This document shows positions 29,648-37,851 of a stretch of 64,000 bases of DNA, piece by piece. The notes beneath the pieces were generated by a model, which did no database searches, was not told the origin of the DNA, and saw nothing but the letters and a program-made list of their open reading frames with translations. The stretch comes from Leptospira ilyithenensis (GTDB lineage: Bacteria > Spirochaetota > Leptospiria > Leptospirales > Leptospiraceae). A program made the position numbers and the translations under genes. The stretch is from assembly GCF_004771005.1 (NCBI RefSeq), contig NZ_RQHV01000049.1:84677-148676 (forward strand), written 5' to 3'. The stretch's first letter is position 1; each line of letters opens with the position of its first letter.

Positions 29648-30554
29648 CTCTAATCTTTTGAAGCATGATTTTTAAAGTCTCTTCGTAGCTGGTGGCTTCC
29701 GGTGTTCCCCCAACGGAAACCGGCATGATGAGAACCATACTCCCGGGAACCTTGGAAGAAACATACTCGGCATATTTTGGGTTGTGGTATGGTCCGAGCA
29801 AGATGATTTTTATTTTTTCGGCAATCATATAGCTTACAACCTGGTCCATATAACGAATAGAAGGTGGAACTCCCGGTCTCTCTTCTATGGAAAGATTGGC
29901 TGTAAATTTAAAACGATTTGCCAAATAAACAAACTGATCGTGAAATACCGCCACCTTGATTCCGAAATAGGGCTCCATTTTTTTGAGTTCTTCTTTGGTT
30001 AGAGCAATCAGCCTTTTTTTAAAGTTTGTAAAATTTTCATCATAATATTCGTGATTGATCGGGTCGACTCTGGTTAATGCGTTTTTTATATTCTCCGCCA
30101 TCTGAATCACATTGATAGGATCATTCCAAAAATGAGGATTTCCATAGATATGCATATCTCCCATAGAACGATCCATCATTACGGTAGGCTCACCTAAGAT
30201 CTTTACTTGTACGGAAGTATCGCAGTATCCCGGCTGGCCTTTCTGGATCTTGATGTTTCTGGATTGTTGTTGTAAAAAAGGCACCCAACCTACTTCCAAA
30301 TCCAGACCAACTACACAAAGAATGTCCGCTTGATTCAAACGAACGAGAAAGTCGGGTCTTGTCATGACAAAATGAGGATCATCCACTCCTCTGATCATTC
30401 CGTAAATCTCGACACGATCACCTGCTATTTGTTCTGCGATGTACTTTATGTCGGTTGTGGTCGCAACCAAAGAAACCTTCGCATGTAAACCGAAAGGTAT
30501 CAAAAGAACGGAACAAAAACAGAATAAAAACAAAAATCTAAACATACCTTTCAT
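29625..30554 (-). CDS. Periplasmic metal-binding protein (ZnuA/TroA family)
   Basis: About 309 residues from the ATG at 30554 (GGGG 7-8 nt upstream); an ATG at 30572 overlapping the previous stop by 4 nt is also possible. Signal peptide FRFLFLFCFCSVLLIPFGLHA. Candidate metal ligands are the His in VDDPHFVMTRP, the His in YGNPHFWNDP and the His in AVFHDQFVY; the fourth position reads LLGPYHNPKYAEY. There is no long His/Asp-rich loop as in enterobacterial ZnuA, so Zn and Mn cannot be separated by sequence alone. It feeds the ABC permease encoded downstream. Confidence 0.9.
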   Translation of the reverse strand: MKGMFRFLFLFCFCSVLLIPFGLHAKVSLVATTTDIKYIAEQIAGDRVEIYGMIRGVDDPHFVMTRPDFLVRLNQADILCVVGLDLEVGWVPFLQQQSRNIKIQKGQPGYCDTSVQVKILGEPTVMMDRSMGDMHIYGNPHFWNDPINVIQMAENIKNALTRVDPINHEYYDENFTNFKKRLIALTKEELKKMEPYFGIKVAVFHDQFVYLANRFKFTANLSIEERPGVPPSIRYMDQVVSYMIAEKIKIILLGPYHNPKYAEYVSSKVPGSMVLIMPVSVGGTPEATSYEETLKIMLQKIRDASDKSK

Positions 30555-30568
30555 GCAATGCCCCTTTA

Positions 30569-31900
30569 TCAATAACTATGTGCTGGATGAGAACCGAGGA
30601 TCGCAACCATTTGAATATTTGCTTTGAACTCTCTTAGTTCCTGGTTGTTTTCTTTCGAATAATCCTGAGTGAATCTTCTTTCTACCGAAAATCTAATTTT
30701 CCCGAATTCGGAACTATGAAACGTAACCTGCAAAGATTGCGATTCGATTGCGTTTTGAGCGAATTTTCCGTCTTTTCCCGTTAAGTTTTTATCCGTAAAG
30801 TAATCGTATCTTCCTCCCACAGACCAAAGCTGATGAAATTTATAATCTGCAAACAGATAATAACCCCATTGGTTTTGCGAATTAGGTTTGGAAATTTCAT
30901 AGGTAGTTAGATTTATTTTTTCCGGGAAAATTTCCTGTTGGTACCAAAATTCGGTCATAATCATGATTTCTTTCAAATTGGACTGGCTCCATCTTAAAAC
31001 TCCGTCAAACCCGTAAAGATACCTTTGGTTTCTTCTATCAGTCGTTGGTTCAAACCTTACTCCGGAAAAACCGAATTGTGTTCCCCAGTTATTTCCGAAA
31101 TAATAGAAATTTTTCAAATGGAAATATCCCATGGGATTGTTTTTCTGAATCCCTTCCGAATGTGCGTGCCCCCATCTTTTTCCGTTAGTTGCACCGACAA
31201 CAAGCTCCTGAGTAATGAATTTCCAAGGCAAAAGAATGCTGAATTCGGCACCTGTATCCATCGTCGATTCCTGTCCGATAAATTTTTCATGAACGATAGG
31301 AGTTGTGATGAAAGGACGATCATGCCAGTGAATTTTATTGAGACGGCCGATATCCATAAACATCTGCCCCGCTTTTACGGACGTATTGAACGGCAAAAAA
31401 GGAGCCTGGATCCAAGCCTCGTGTACTTCAAAATTGTATTTTCCGTTTTCATTATGAGCTGCCGCTAGAAAATTACCGCGTAACCACTGATCTACGGCTC
31501 CTGTAAAACCGAACTCCGCAGTTCGGACATCAAGTTTATTATTCGTAGTTCTGGGTTTGTTTTTATCCCACTCCCCCACTATGTCGATGGCAACGGAAGC
31601 ATCCATCATCAGGTTTTGAGCGGAGCGGTTGATCTGATTATTAGAACTGACGGGAGAGGTAGTGCCTCGGGAATCTTGAGAACCCTTGCTCCGTTTTTCC
31701 TGTTCCTTCAGATCTTTTTCCAAATCATCTTCCCAATTATTATTTCCTTTATCAGTCGACTGTTTGGCTTCTAATGTTTTTTTTTCGGAATCGTTCTCCA
31801 ATTCCTTTTCCCATTTATTTGTTTGGGCAAATGCAATATAAGAGAATAAAGCAAGTGTGAAAATCACACTTGCTCTAATGAATTTTCGGAAAGGAATCAC
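30569..31900 (-). CDS. Outer-membrane beta-barrel protein of the metal-uptake operon
   Basis: 443 residues starting at GTG. Signal peptide FIRASVIFTLALFSYIAFAQ, then a highly charged linker (KEQEKRSKGSQDSR and similar, residues ~25-85), then alternating amphipathic strands rich in aromatic girdles (WGYYLFADYKFHQLWSVGGR, FGKIRFSVERRFTQDY), typical of a porin-like barrel. There is no TonB box or plug, so it would be a passive or specific channel. It lies 21 nt after the lipoprotein gene, and the downstream binding-protein gene starts within 15 nt. Its place suggests an outer-membrane route for the metal taken up by the ABC system; this is inference from context. Confidence 0.72.
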   Translation of the reverse strand: MIPFRKFIRASVIFTLALFSYIAFAQTNKWEKELENDSEKKTLEAKQSTDKGNNNWEDDLEKDLKEQEKRSKGSQDSRGTTSPVSSNNQINRSAQNLMMDASVAIDIVGEWDKNKPRTTNNKLDVRTAEFGFTGAVDQWLRGNFLAAAHNENGKYNFEVHEAWIQAPFLPFNTSVKAGQMFMDIGRLNKIHWHDRPFITTPIVHEKFIGQESTMDTGAEFSILLPWKFITQELVVGATNGKRWGHAHSEGIQKNNPMGYFHLKNFYYFGNNWGTQFGFSGVRFEPTTDRRNQRYLYGFDGVLRWSQSNLKEIMIMTEFWYQQEIFPEKINLTTYEISKPNSQNQWGYYLFADYKFHQLWSVGGRYDYFTDKNLTGKDGKFAQNAIESQSLQVTFHSSEFGKIRFSVERRFTQDYSKENNQELREFKANIQMVAILGSHPAHSY

Positions 31901-31921
31901 TATAAAACTGCTATGCCGGAT

Positions 31922-32677
31922 TTAGTTTGAAGATCTTACCAAACCGGCAGTGCCGATCGTTGATGAGTATATGATGACTGATTTTAGATTTACTTTGTTC
32001 AGGCGGAAAGAAACTCGATCTCCTGAAAAATCGTATCCGGATACGGACTCTTCCTGAAATTCATAACTCCCTCGGTTCACGTTTGCGCAAGCACCTTGCC
32101 AACCGAACATATGAGCTCCGTTTTCATTATGTACTTCGATACAAAGCGTTTTATCCTGAGCTAGACTGGATGCCCAAAGTCCCGGCGTCCCACCTAATGC
32201 GGATGTTGCGCCAAGGGCATTTTTTTTCTTGATTTCGGTAGGAGTCAGTTGAAAAGTCGGCCCCACCAAACTAGTAGTAGATGGCATCACAACTTCCAAA
32301 TACGAATCAGATGCGGAAAGATTGTAAGTAAGCTGGATCGTTGCTTTTTTCTCTCCTCCGAAATTGGAAAGTCGGGAAGAATCGGCAACAATCGTGCTTG
32401 AAGTTCCCGTTCCGACAACTCCGCCTGAAAGCACCACATTTGATACTGTAAAACCGGCGATTTTCAACGCCGCCGCTGCATCTCCGCTACACTGGGTAAA
32501 GTCGAAGCTCGTGCCGTTAGACGGACTGGAAACTGAAGAAGTAGGACATGCAGTCGATCCCGCTAAGACAAGAAGTGCAAGTCCGCTAGTGTCGTTGTCT
32601 TTTTTCTTCTTAAATTCGGCACAATTGAAAGCAAATAGAATCAATGTTAATAAGGATATTATGGATAGTTTTTTCAT
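31922..32677 (-). CDS. Lipoprotein heading the metal-uptake operon
   Basis: 251 residues from the ATG at 32677 (AGGAG 10 nt upstream). Lipobox LFAFNC with lipidated Cys19, followed by a Lys-rich tether. The mature protein is Ser/Thr/Gly-rich and beta-like; it contains CIEVHNENGAHMFGWQGACA with His, Cys and Met that could bind metal, and three additional Cys. No family is recognised. It is the promoter-proximal gene of the operon and lies directly behind the TTGCAAC palindromes at 32703-32748, so it is expected to be the most strongly metal-controlled product. Confidence 0.7.
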   Translation of the reverse strand: MKKLSIISLLTLILFAFNCAEFKKKKDNDTSGLALLVLAGSTACPTSSVSSPSNGTSFDFTQCSGDAAAALKIAGFTVSNVVLSGGVVGTGTSSTIVADSSRLSNFGGEKKATIQLTYNLSASDSYLEVVMPSTTSLVGPTFQLTPTEIKKKNALGATSALGGTPGLWASSLAQDKTLCIEVHNENGAHMFGWQGACANVNRGSYEFQEESVSGYDFSGDRVSFRLNKVNLKSVIIYSSTIGTAGLVRSSN

Positions 32678-32702
32678 TTGTAGATACTCCTGGCCCAAAT
32701 AT

Positions 32703-32748
32703 TTGCAACAGCGTTGCAATTGCAACACTGTTTTATTTGCAACAGCGT
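32703..32748 (-). promoter_or_regulatory. Overlapping TTGCAAC palindromes, putative zinc-type operator
   Basis: TTGCAAC-AGC-GTTGCAA (32703-32719) is a perfect 7-3-7 palindrome. It overlaps GTTGCAATTGCAAC (32713-32726), a perfect 14-bp palindrome. The 14-mer ATTTGCAACAGCGT occurs exactly twice (32701-32714 and 32735-32748). The cluster lies 26-71 nt upstream of the metal-operon start. The same architecture recurs before the COG0523 gene at 41379-41460. A Fur-family (Zur-like) repressor is the natural candidate, but no such gene is in the window. Confidence 0.75.
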
Positions 32749-32817
32749 ATTATTTAGATAAATTTTAAGACAGTTCTATGCCAACTGACTTTTCGGTCTT
32801 TTTCCATTATATAGTAA

Positions 32818-32849
32818 AAAAGTATTTGACCGTTTAGTCAAATACTTTT
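32818..32849 (+). promoter_or_regulatory. Palindromic operator upstream of TetR gene
   Basis: Perfect 13-bp inverted repeat AAAAGTATTTGAC / GTCAAATACTTTT around the 6-nt centre CGTTTA. The inner TTGACCGTTTAGTCAA is a typical TetR-type operator. It ends 12 nt before the TetR start codon at 32862, which fits autorepression. Confidence 0.75.
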
Positions 32850-32861
32850 AAACAGAATTTT

Positions 32862-33440
32862 ATGAAACCGAAACAATTTGATCCGGACAAAGCGATCGAA
32901 ATTATCGCAGACAGTTTTGCCCGCAACGGTTTCGAAGGAACTTCTTTGAATACGATCATCAAGGAAACAGGTCTTGGCAAACAAAGTCTTTACAATGCCT
33001 TCGGTGACAAGAAAGCAATGGCAACCAAATCCATTCAATGTTTCGGAAAATTATCGAATGCAAGTCAAATCCTGAACAACCCCAGATTGAATGGCAAAGA
33101 AAGGATCGAAGATTTTTTCCAGGAAATTCTGAAAGATTCGCAAAAGACAAATTATGTAGGTTGCCTTATGACCAATCTGCTTTTAGAAAAGGGAAATACG
33201 GATCAGGACGTTCAAAAGGCTACTAATGAACGTTTGACGATGACAAAAAAAAATCTTCAAGACGTGGTTGAAATCGGCGTCACCGACGGTAGCATCAATA
33301 TTCCTGAAGGATTGGATTCCGAGTTAATCTCTCTATCTCTTATGAATCTATTGAACGGGCTTCGTGTTACGATTCAGACTAAAACGGAAATTGATAAAAT
33401 AAAAAAAATGGTGAAGATAAGCTTAAAATCATTAATCTGA
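32862..33440 (+). CDS. TetR-family transcriptional regulator
   Basis: 192 residues. The N-terminal helix-turn-helix (residues ~10-55) reads AIEIIADSFARNGFEGTSLN, then IIKETGLGKQSLYNAFGDK, a classic TetR DNA-binding domain. The C-terminal ligand/dimer domain (FGKLSNASQILNNP, ...YVGCLMTNLLLEKG) is like the TetR C-terminal group found in AcrR/YxaF-type regulators. It is preceded by its own palindrome and divergent from the metal operon. The next gene (dioxygenase-like, same strand) begins 166 nt later behind its own TATAAT box. The regulated genes other than itself are not evident. Confidence 0.88.
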   Translation: MKPKQFDPDKAIEIIADSFARNGFEGTSLNTIIKETGLGKQSLYNAFGDKKAMATKSIQCFGKLSNASQILNNPRLNGKERIEDFFQEILKDSQKTNYVGCLMTNLLLEKGNTDQDVQKATNERLTMTKKNLQDVVEIGVTDGSINIPEGLDSELISLSLMNLLNGLRVTIQTKTEIDKIKKMVKISLKSLI

Positions 33441-33544
33441 AATAAATACCGCATAACTATAGAAAATCTCATATAAACAAAGTTGGCCGGTGAGAATCAA
33501 AACAAAGAAATATTTTTTACTGTTCGGAAGTTTTTTAGGAACCT

Positions 33545-33573
33545 TTTCCAATCTCCAAGGTTAATGGTATAAT
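33545..33573 (+). promoter_or_regulatory. Probable sigma-70 promoter of the dioxygenase-like gene
   Basis: A perfect TATAAT at 33568-33573 with a weak -35 (TTTCCA, 33545-33550) at 17-nt spacing, 33 nt upstream of the start codon. The leader AAGGAAAAATTAAGAA supplies the ribosome site. Confidence 0.5.
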
Positions 33574-33606
33574 ACTTTATTCTTATACTTAAGGAAAAAT
33601 TAAGAA

Positions 33607-34374
33607 ATGAACCGAAAAGATTTTTTAAAGAAAGGTCTGTTAACAAGCTCGCTCACCGCAGGCTTTGCCACCTTATATTGCTCTAAATCAAGCTCCGACA
33701 ATAACAACGATTGGGCTTTGGCTTTACTCAGATCTTCAGCTACGATTACGGAAGGTACGAGCGCCAGTTGTTCAACTAATTGTGCAAAAGTGCCGGAAGA
33801 AACGACCGGCCCCTATCCGTTTAAGTCCTCTTCCAGTCCTTACATTCGTTCCGACATAAGAGAAGATAGAACAGGCATTCAACTGGATTTGACAATCTCT
33901 GTTTTAAATACAAACAATAGCTGTAGTCCGATAGAAGGATTGAACGTTTATATTTGGCATTGTGATCAATCCGGTTATTACTCTCAATATTCAGGGCAAC
34001 CGGGAATTTTAGGTACAAAAGATTATTCCTCTCTTACTTTTTTAAGAGGGATTCAAACTACGGATAGTTCCGGAAATGTAAAATTCGTAACCATTTATCC
34101 GGGATGGTATACTTCCAGAGCAACGCATATCCATGTTCAGGTTTATTCGGGATCTACTTTAATTGCAACTTCTCAAATCGCTTTCCCTGAAAGTACAAAT
34201 ACAACGGTAAACAGTTCCTCCGGTTATTCCACTCACGGGCAAAACTCAGTTACAAATACGAAAGACAATATTTTCGGAAATTCCAGCACCGATTTAAGTT
34301 TGGAACTCGCTTGTCTAAGCGGTACTACGACTGCAGGCTTCACTGCCAATTTCAAATTGGGAATTGCCACATGA
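33607..34374 (+). CDS. Exported intradiol-dioxygenase-like lipoprotein
   Basis: 255 residues. The N-terminus MNRKDFLKKGLLTSSLTAGF resembles a Tat signal (NRKDFLK for RRxFLK) and is followed by a possible lipobox at Cys25 (ATLYC). The core has the extracellular intradiol dioxygenase signatures PEETTGPYP, NVYIWHCDQSGYYSQYSG and IYPGWYTSRATHIHVQ. Likely Fe(III) ligands are Tyr125, Tyr168, His174 and His176, with Arg171 nearby. The family cleaves catechol-type rings; exported members are known but substrates are rarely assigned. The C-terminus is Ser/Thr-rich. Iron loading by a Tat route would suit a metalloenzyme. There are no catechol pathway genes nearby, so an aromatic-degradation role is unproven. 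Confidence 0.8.
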   Translation: MNRKDFLKKGLLTSSLTAGFATLYCSKSSSDNNNDWALALLRSSATITEGTSASCSTNCAKVPEETTGPYPFKSSSSPYIRSDIREDRTGIQLDLTISVLNTNNSCSPIEGLNVYIWHCDQSGYYSQYSGQPGILGTKDYSSLTFLRGIQTTDSSGNVKFVTIYPGWYTSRATHIHVQVYSGSTLIATSQIAFPESTNTTVNSSSGYSTHGQNSVTNTKDNIFGNSSTDLSLELACLSGTTTAGFTANFKLGIAT

Positions 34375-34421
34375 AAACTTTAATCGAATAACGTTTGTTC
34401 GTTGTTTATGGGAATTTTTCA

Positions 34422-35549
34422 TTAGTAATCAATCATACGGCGTACTGTTTTTGAAAACCGTTCGCCGTATTCTTTTTTTATCAATTCCAGATTTGCATCC
34501 AATGAAAAAGCCTTTTTATCGGAAACATGCAACGTTCTTTTTGAAAATGCTTTCTCATCGCATTGGCCCGGACAAATCCGTAAATCATGATCCAGATAAT
34601 TCTGTGCTCCCGATAGCAATAATCCATTTTTAGATTTCACAAATCCTTTTGCTACCGCTTCAATCTTCAAAGGGAAAGTGCGCGCCCAAGCATCTAACGT
34701 GAGCGCTAAATTCATTTCATCGATACCCTGATAAATCTCAATTGCGATCTTAGGATCGTCGTCGAAGAGAACTTTCTTCGCGATGGTAAATTTGTCCGAA
34801 AAAGAAACTGGTTCACCGGGATAATCCCTTCTGAGAGTCGCAAAAGGGTAATTGATATTTTTCATTGTATTTTGCAAAGCAGTTTCACCGGCAAGTTCCC
34901 GAATGAGAAAAAGCGATCCTTCAATACTGGAAGCGACCCCGGCGGTGCTCGTCAGATTGCCGTCCGTTTCATATTTTTTACCTCTTTGCCATTTGATCCA
35001 AGGATACTTTGCTTCCAGTTCGAATATCGAAGTAGCATGAGTTGTCATATTACGACCGTTAAATTTTCCGGTATTTCCGATGAGTCGTGCGCCTTCACAA
35101 ACAGAAAGAATCTTCTTATCCGTTTTCGAAAGAAAAGAGATAAGAGCCGGATCTTCCGTATGAGTCAGATAAGGAACAACGACCGCATCGTATTCATAAG
35201 GAAATTCAGTTACCAAAAAATGAGGCAACACTACCAATCCTTTCCAAAGAATTACAGGTGATCTTTTGTTCGAAAGTATATAAACATTGAAGCCTGATTG
35301 TTTTAATAGTGAAAACGGGACAAGTAAGTCCGTTATCTCCGTTCCTTCGGAATCAGCCAAAATGACTACTGTGTGTTTGGAAGGATCATGGTTTACCTTG
35401 TATGATTTTTGACTTAAGACCGAAACGTCCATAATATCAACTTTGTTGAAGCCTTGCAGTTGCGCACAACCAAAGGCAAATAAAAATGAAATCAAGGCAA
35501 ACGGGAAAACCGGTAACCTTCGTGATCCAAGATGGGATTCGAATAACAT
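34422..35549 (-). CDS. DJ-1/PfpI-family lipoprotein
   Basis: 375 residues. Signal and lipobox FALISFLFAFGC (Cys28). The DJ-1/PfpI (GATase1-like) domain covers about residues 55-245: VVILADSEGTEITDLLVPF, YDAVVVPYL, and the nucleophile elbow KILSVCEGARLIG with its Cys, then LTSTAGVASSIEGSLFLI. This layout matches the GlxA-type ligand domain, but here it is exported and has no AraC DNA-binding part; an AraC gene is instead the next upstream gene on the same strand (88 nt). The remaining C-terminal ~130 residues are unassigned. GGAG precedes the ATG. Confidence 0.78.
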   Translation of the reverse strand: MLFESHLGSRRLPVFPFALISFLFAFGCAQLQGFNKVDIMDVSVLSQKSYKVNHDPSKHTVVILADSEGTEITDLLVPFSLLKQSGFNVYILSNKRSPVILWKGLVVLPHFLVTEFPYEYDAVVVPYLTHTEDPALISFLSKTDKKILSVCEGARLIGNTGKFNGRNMTTHATSIFELEAKYPWIKWQRGKKYETDGNLTSTAGVASSIEGSLFLIRELAGETALQNTMKNINYPFATLRRDYPGEPVSFSDKFTIAKKVLFDDDPKIAIEIYQGIDEMNLALTLDAWARTFPLKIEAVAKGFVKSKNGLLLSGAQNYLDHDLRICPGQCDEKAFSKRTLHVSDKKAFSLDANLELIKKEYGERFSKTVRRMIDY

Positions 35550-35636
35550 AACTTCTCCGTAAGTTAAAACTTATGTAAAAGTATGACCGACTGCGGGACT
35601 TCTGTCGTCCTGTTTCATACGGAAAGAAGTATGGAA

Positions 35637-36725
35637 TTATACGTCAGGACTTATTGCTTTTTTGCGATAGGCAGTAGGTGTGGTTCCGGTTATCTTAAGA
35701 AATTCGGAATGAAAGGAAGATTTTGAATTAAATCCTACGGCACCTAAAATGGAAAGTATGGGCCGATTCGGTTCTTCCGTAAGAAGCCGACAAGCTGCGG
35801 TGATTCGATGTCTGTTTATAAAGTTATTGAAACTCAAGCTTAAGTGGTTGTTTAAAATTTCGGAAAGCTGATGGGGATGGATATCGAGAGATTCCGCCAT
35901 CCTTCCCAAACTCAAATCCTCATCCGCATAAAGATGTTCCATATCCATCAATTCGCGGATTCTGTTGATTATATCGGCAGAGTCGATCCCCGTTAATCTC
36001 GATTTCGCATAACGCCCCCTAGCTGCCTCTTTTCGCATTATTTCCAGATAATCCGGATATAACTGCATTCCCCAAAAAATAAAAACGGAAAGAACGGTAA
36101 GTAACCCGAAAGAAAGAACCATCCCCACTTCCGACTTTTCAAGCTGATACCAAATCAGAAATCCCACATCAACAATGGCCACAAAAACATACAACATAGT
36201 TAGGCGATAAATACCGGGAAACGGCAATATGCTTGTTTTCAACAAAACCCATAAATCAAGTAATGTTAGAAAAAGAAATACCAATACATAAAGCATGATC
36301 AATACAAGCACAATGTCCAACCAAACATGTATATGGGAAAAATCATGGGGTTGCCCGTAAACGGGAACTAATACTGCATAAGCAAGTCCGAAAGGAAGTA
36401 TATGATAAAGGTGACTCTTTTTCCAAAGGAACTCCTGACCGAGTATCTGGTGAAAATAAGCATAAGTCAATGGTCCGAGAAAAATATAGAAAGGAGGAAG
36501 CAATAAGCCCGTACCGGGAAAACGTTCGTAAAATCCGAGCAATTCCATCGAAACACTCAATTGAGGCAACGCCACCAAACAAAATAATAACGCTGGCAAA
36601 CTGTTTTTACGGAGATGGGACTGAAAGAAAAAACCCAAACCTATTGCAATGGAAAAAAAGGTCCCTGCCAACTCAAAGGCAATGAATGCATCCGAAGCAG
36701 TCCAGGCCTTCCCGTTTACGAACAT
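35637..36725 (-). CDS. Membrane-anchored AraC-family transcriptional regulator
   Basis: 362 residues. Seven hydrophobic segments occupy residues ~10-230 (FELAGTFFSIAIGLGFFF, ...ALLFCLVALPQLSVSM, ...VLSFGLLTVLSVFIFWG). A cytoplasmic linker and a C-terminal AraC/XylS helix-turn-helix pair follow (LSLGRMAESLDIHPHQLSEI, then ILGAVGFNSKSSFHSEFLKI and TGTTPTAYRKK). Such 7TM-AraC proteins are thought to sense a membrane or external signal directly. AAGGAAG precedes the ATG. Same strand and 16 nt after the amidohydrolase gene, so co-transcribed with it. Confidence 0.88.
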   Translation of the reverse strand: MFVNGKAWTASDAFIAFELAGTFFSIAIGLGFFFQSHLRKNSLPALLFCLVALPQLSVSMELLGFYERFPGTGLLLPPFYIFLGPLTYAYFHQILGQEFLWKKSHLYHILPFGLAYAVLVPVYGQPHDFSHIHVWLDIVLVLIMLYVLVFLFLTLLDLWVLLKTSILPFPGIYRLTMLYVFVAIVDVGFLIWYQLEKSEVGMVLSFGLLTVLSVFIFWGMQLYPDYLEIMRKEAARGRYAKSRLTGIDSADIINRIRELMDMEHLYADEDLSLGRMAESLDIHPHQLSEILNNHLSLSFNNFINRHRITAACRLLTEEPNRPILSILGAVGFNSKSSFHSEFLKITGTTPTAYRKKAISPDV

Positions 36726-36741
36726 TCTGCACTTCCTTTAG

Positions 36742-37764
36742 TCACAACGTTTTTACCAAATCCGAATGAAACAGATTTTCACCGTTCTTCCAAAGAATTT
36801 TTCTTTTCGCTTCATCGCTGATATTCGTTTCCAAGATTCTCATAATGGGATGAGAAAGATTGTAAGGAATATTGGGAAAATCAGATCCGAAAAAAATCCT
36901 ATCCTGGTATTTTTCAAGAAGAGGAATCGAATCATCAGCGTCTTCCCCCGTGGCAAGAAAATCAACAAACACCATCGTGGTATCCAAATACAAATTGGGA
37001 TAAGTATCGATTAACTCCGAGTAGTCGAAAATTTCTCTAGCTCCCATATGGGCAACTATCACTTTTAGGTCGGGATACCTTTGAATGAAAGGTAAAAAAT
37101 ATTTGATACCTGTAAATTCTCCTGGCATGGGAGCATTTCCGGTATGGATGACAAGAGGTATGGAAAGTTTTTCCAAATAGGAAAATACTTCTGCAAGTTC
37201 CTTCCGGCTCAAGTCGAGTTTGGAAACTTCACAATGAAGTTTAAAGCCTTTGAAACCGTATTCTTCCACTGCGCGTTTTACATAACGATCAACACCTTCC
37301 TCCGGATAAAAAGTTCCGAAAGGAATAGCTCCCTCCCAATTCCGATAATTTGAATGTGTCCACTCATTCAACCACTCCGCCATGCCCGGTTTATGAGCAT
37401 AATTCAAAGTCGTAAATCGCCTAATTTCGTTTAAATGGAGTCTCTTTACTCTTTCTTCCTCGCTATATCGGTAAGCAATCTCCCAATTCACCTTATCAAA
37501 CCACTTCCAGATCAACTTCAACACGATCTCCGGAAAAAAATGGGAGTGGATATCGAAAACATAAGGTATGTTCAGTTTTTTCAATTCTTCCAGGTGAGGA
37601 GGATTTTTGTCGTCTAGTAGCGGTGGAAAATCATTTCCCTTCCAACGAAAAGGAGAAAGTAGTCTTTTTTCTTCCGAATTGGCGGATAAACCAGAATGAG
37701 ATCCCCCCTGGTTCTCCACAAAACAGGCGTAACAGGGAAGGATTTGGCGGTTTGAATTTGCCAT
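36742..37764 (-). CDS. Amidohydrolase-family (amidohydro_2) metal-dependent hydrolase
   Basis: 340 residues. TIM-barrel amidohydrolase motifs are FDIHSHFFPE (first metal His pair HxH), FKLHCEV, VIHTGNAPMPGEF (His), KVIVAHMGAREIF (His), NLYLDTTM and FFGSDFPNIPY (the conserved Asp). This is the ACMSD/uronate-isomerase-like group, which decarboxylates or hydrolyses small organic substrates. The N-terminal ~60 residues carry an extra Cys-containing segment (ILPCYACFVENQGG). No Shine-Dalgarno is visible before the ATG. First gene of an amidohydrolase - AraC unit, preceded by the terminator of the acyl-CoA dehydrogenase gene. Confidence 0.82.
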   Translation of the reverse strand: MANSNRQILPCYACFVENQGGSHSGLSANSEEKRLLSPFRWKGNDFPPLLDDKNPPHLEELKKLNIPYVFDIHSHFFPEIVLKLIWKWFDKVNWEIAYRYSEEERVKRLHLNEIRRFTTLNYAHKPGMAEWLNEWTHSNYRNWEGAIPFGTFYPEEGVDRYVKRAVEEYGFKGFKLHCEVSKLDLSRKELAEVFSYLEKLSIPLVIHTGNAPMPGEFTGIKYFLPFIQRYPDLKVIVAHMGAREIFDYSELIDTYPNLYLDTTMVFVDFLATGEDADDSIPLLEKYQDRIFFGSDFPNIPYNLSHPIMRILETNISDEAKRKILWKNGENLFHSDLVKTL

Positions 37765-37807
37765 GGATTTTTAGATATTGAAAATGGAGGATGATTGCAA
37801 ATCAATA

Positions 37808-37840
37808 TAAACCGCCAAACGAATCGGGTTTGGCGGTTTA
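37808..37840 (-). terminator. Strong hairpin terminator after the acyl-CoA dehydrogenase gene
   Basis: A perfect 13-bp inverted repeat TAAACCGCCAAAC / GTTTGGCGGTTTA around a 7-nt loop. On the minus strand the stem is followed by TATTGAT after the GGTTTA side, giving a T-rich tail. Located 12 nt beyond the stop at 37852. Confidence 0.8.
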
Positions 37841-37851
37841 TTCGTATCAGA

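Noticed and set aside
33491..33565. A 24-codon open frame (GTG start, YFLLFGSFLGTFSNLQG) upstream of the dioxygenase-like gene
   Set aside because: It resembles a signal peptide but has no convincing ribosome site, is very short, and ends just before the TATAAT box of the next gene.
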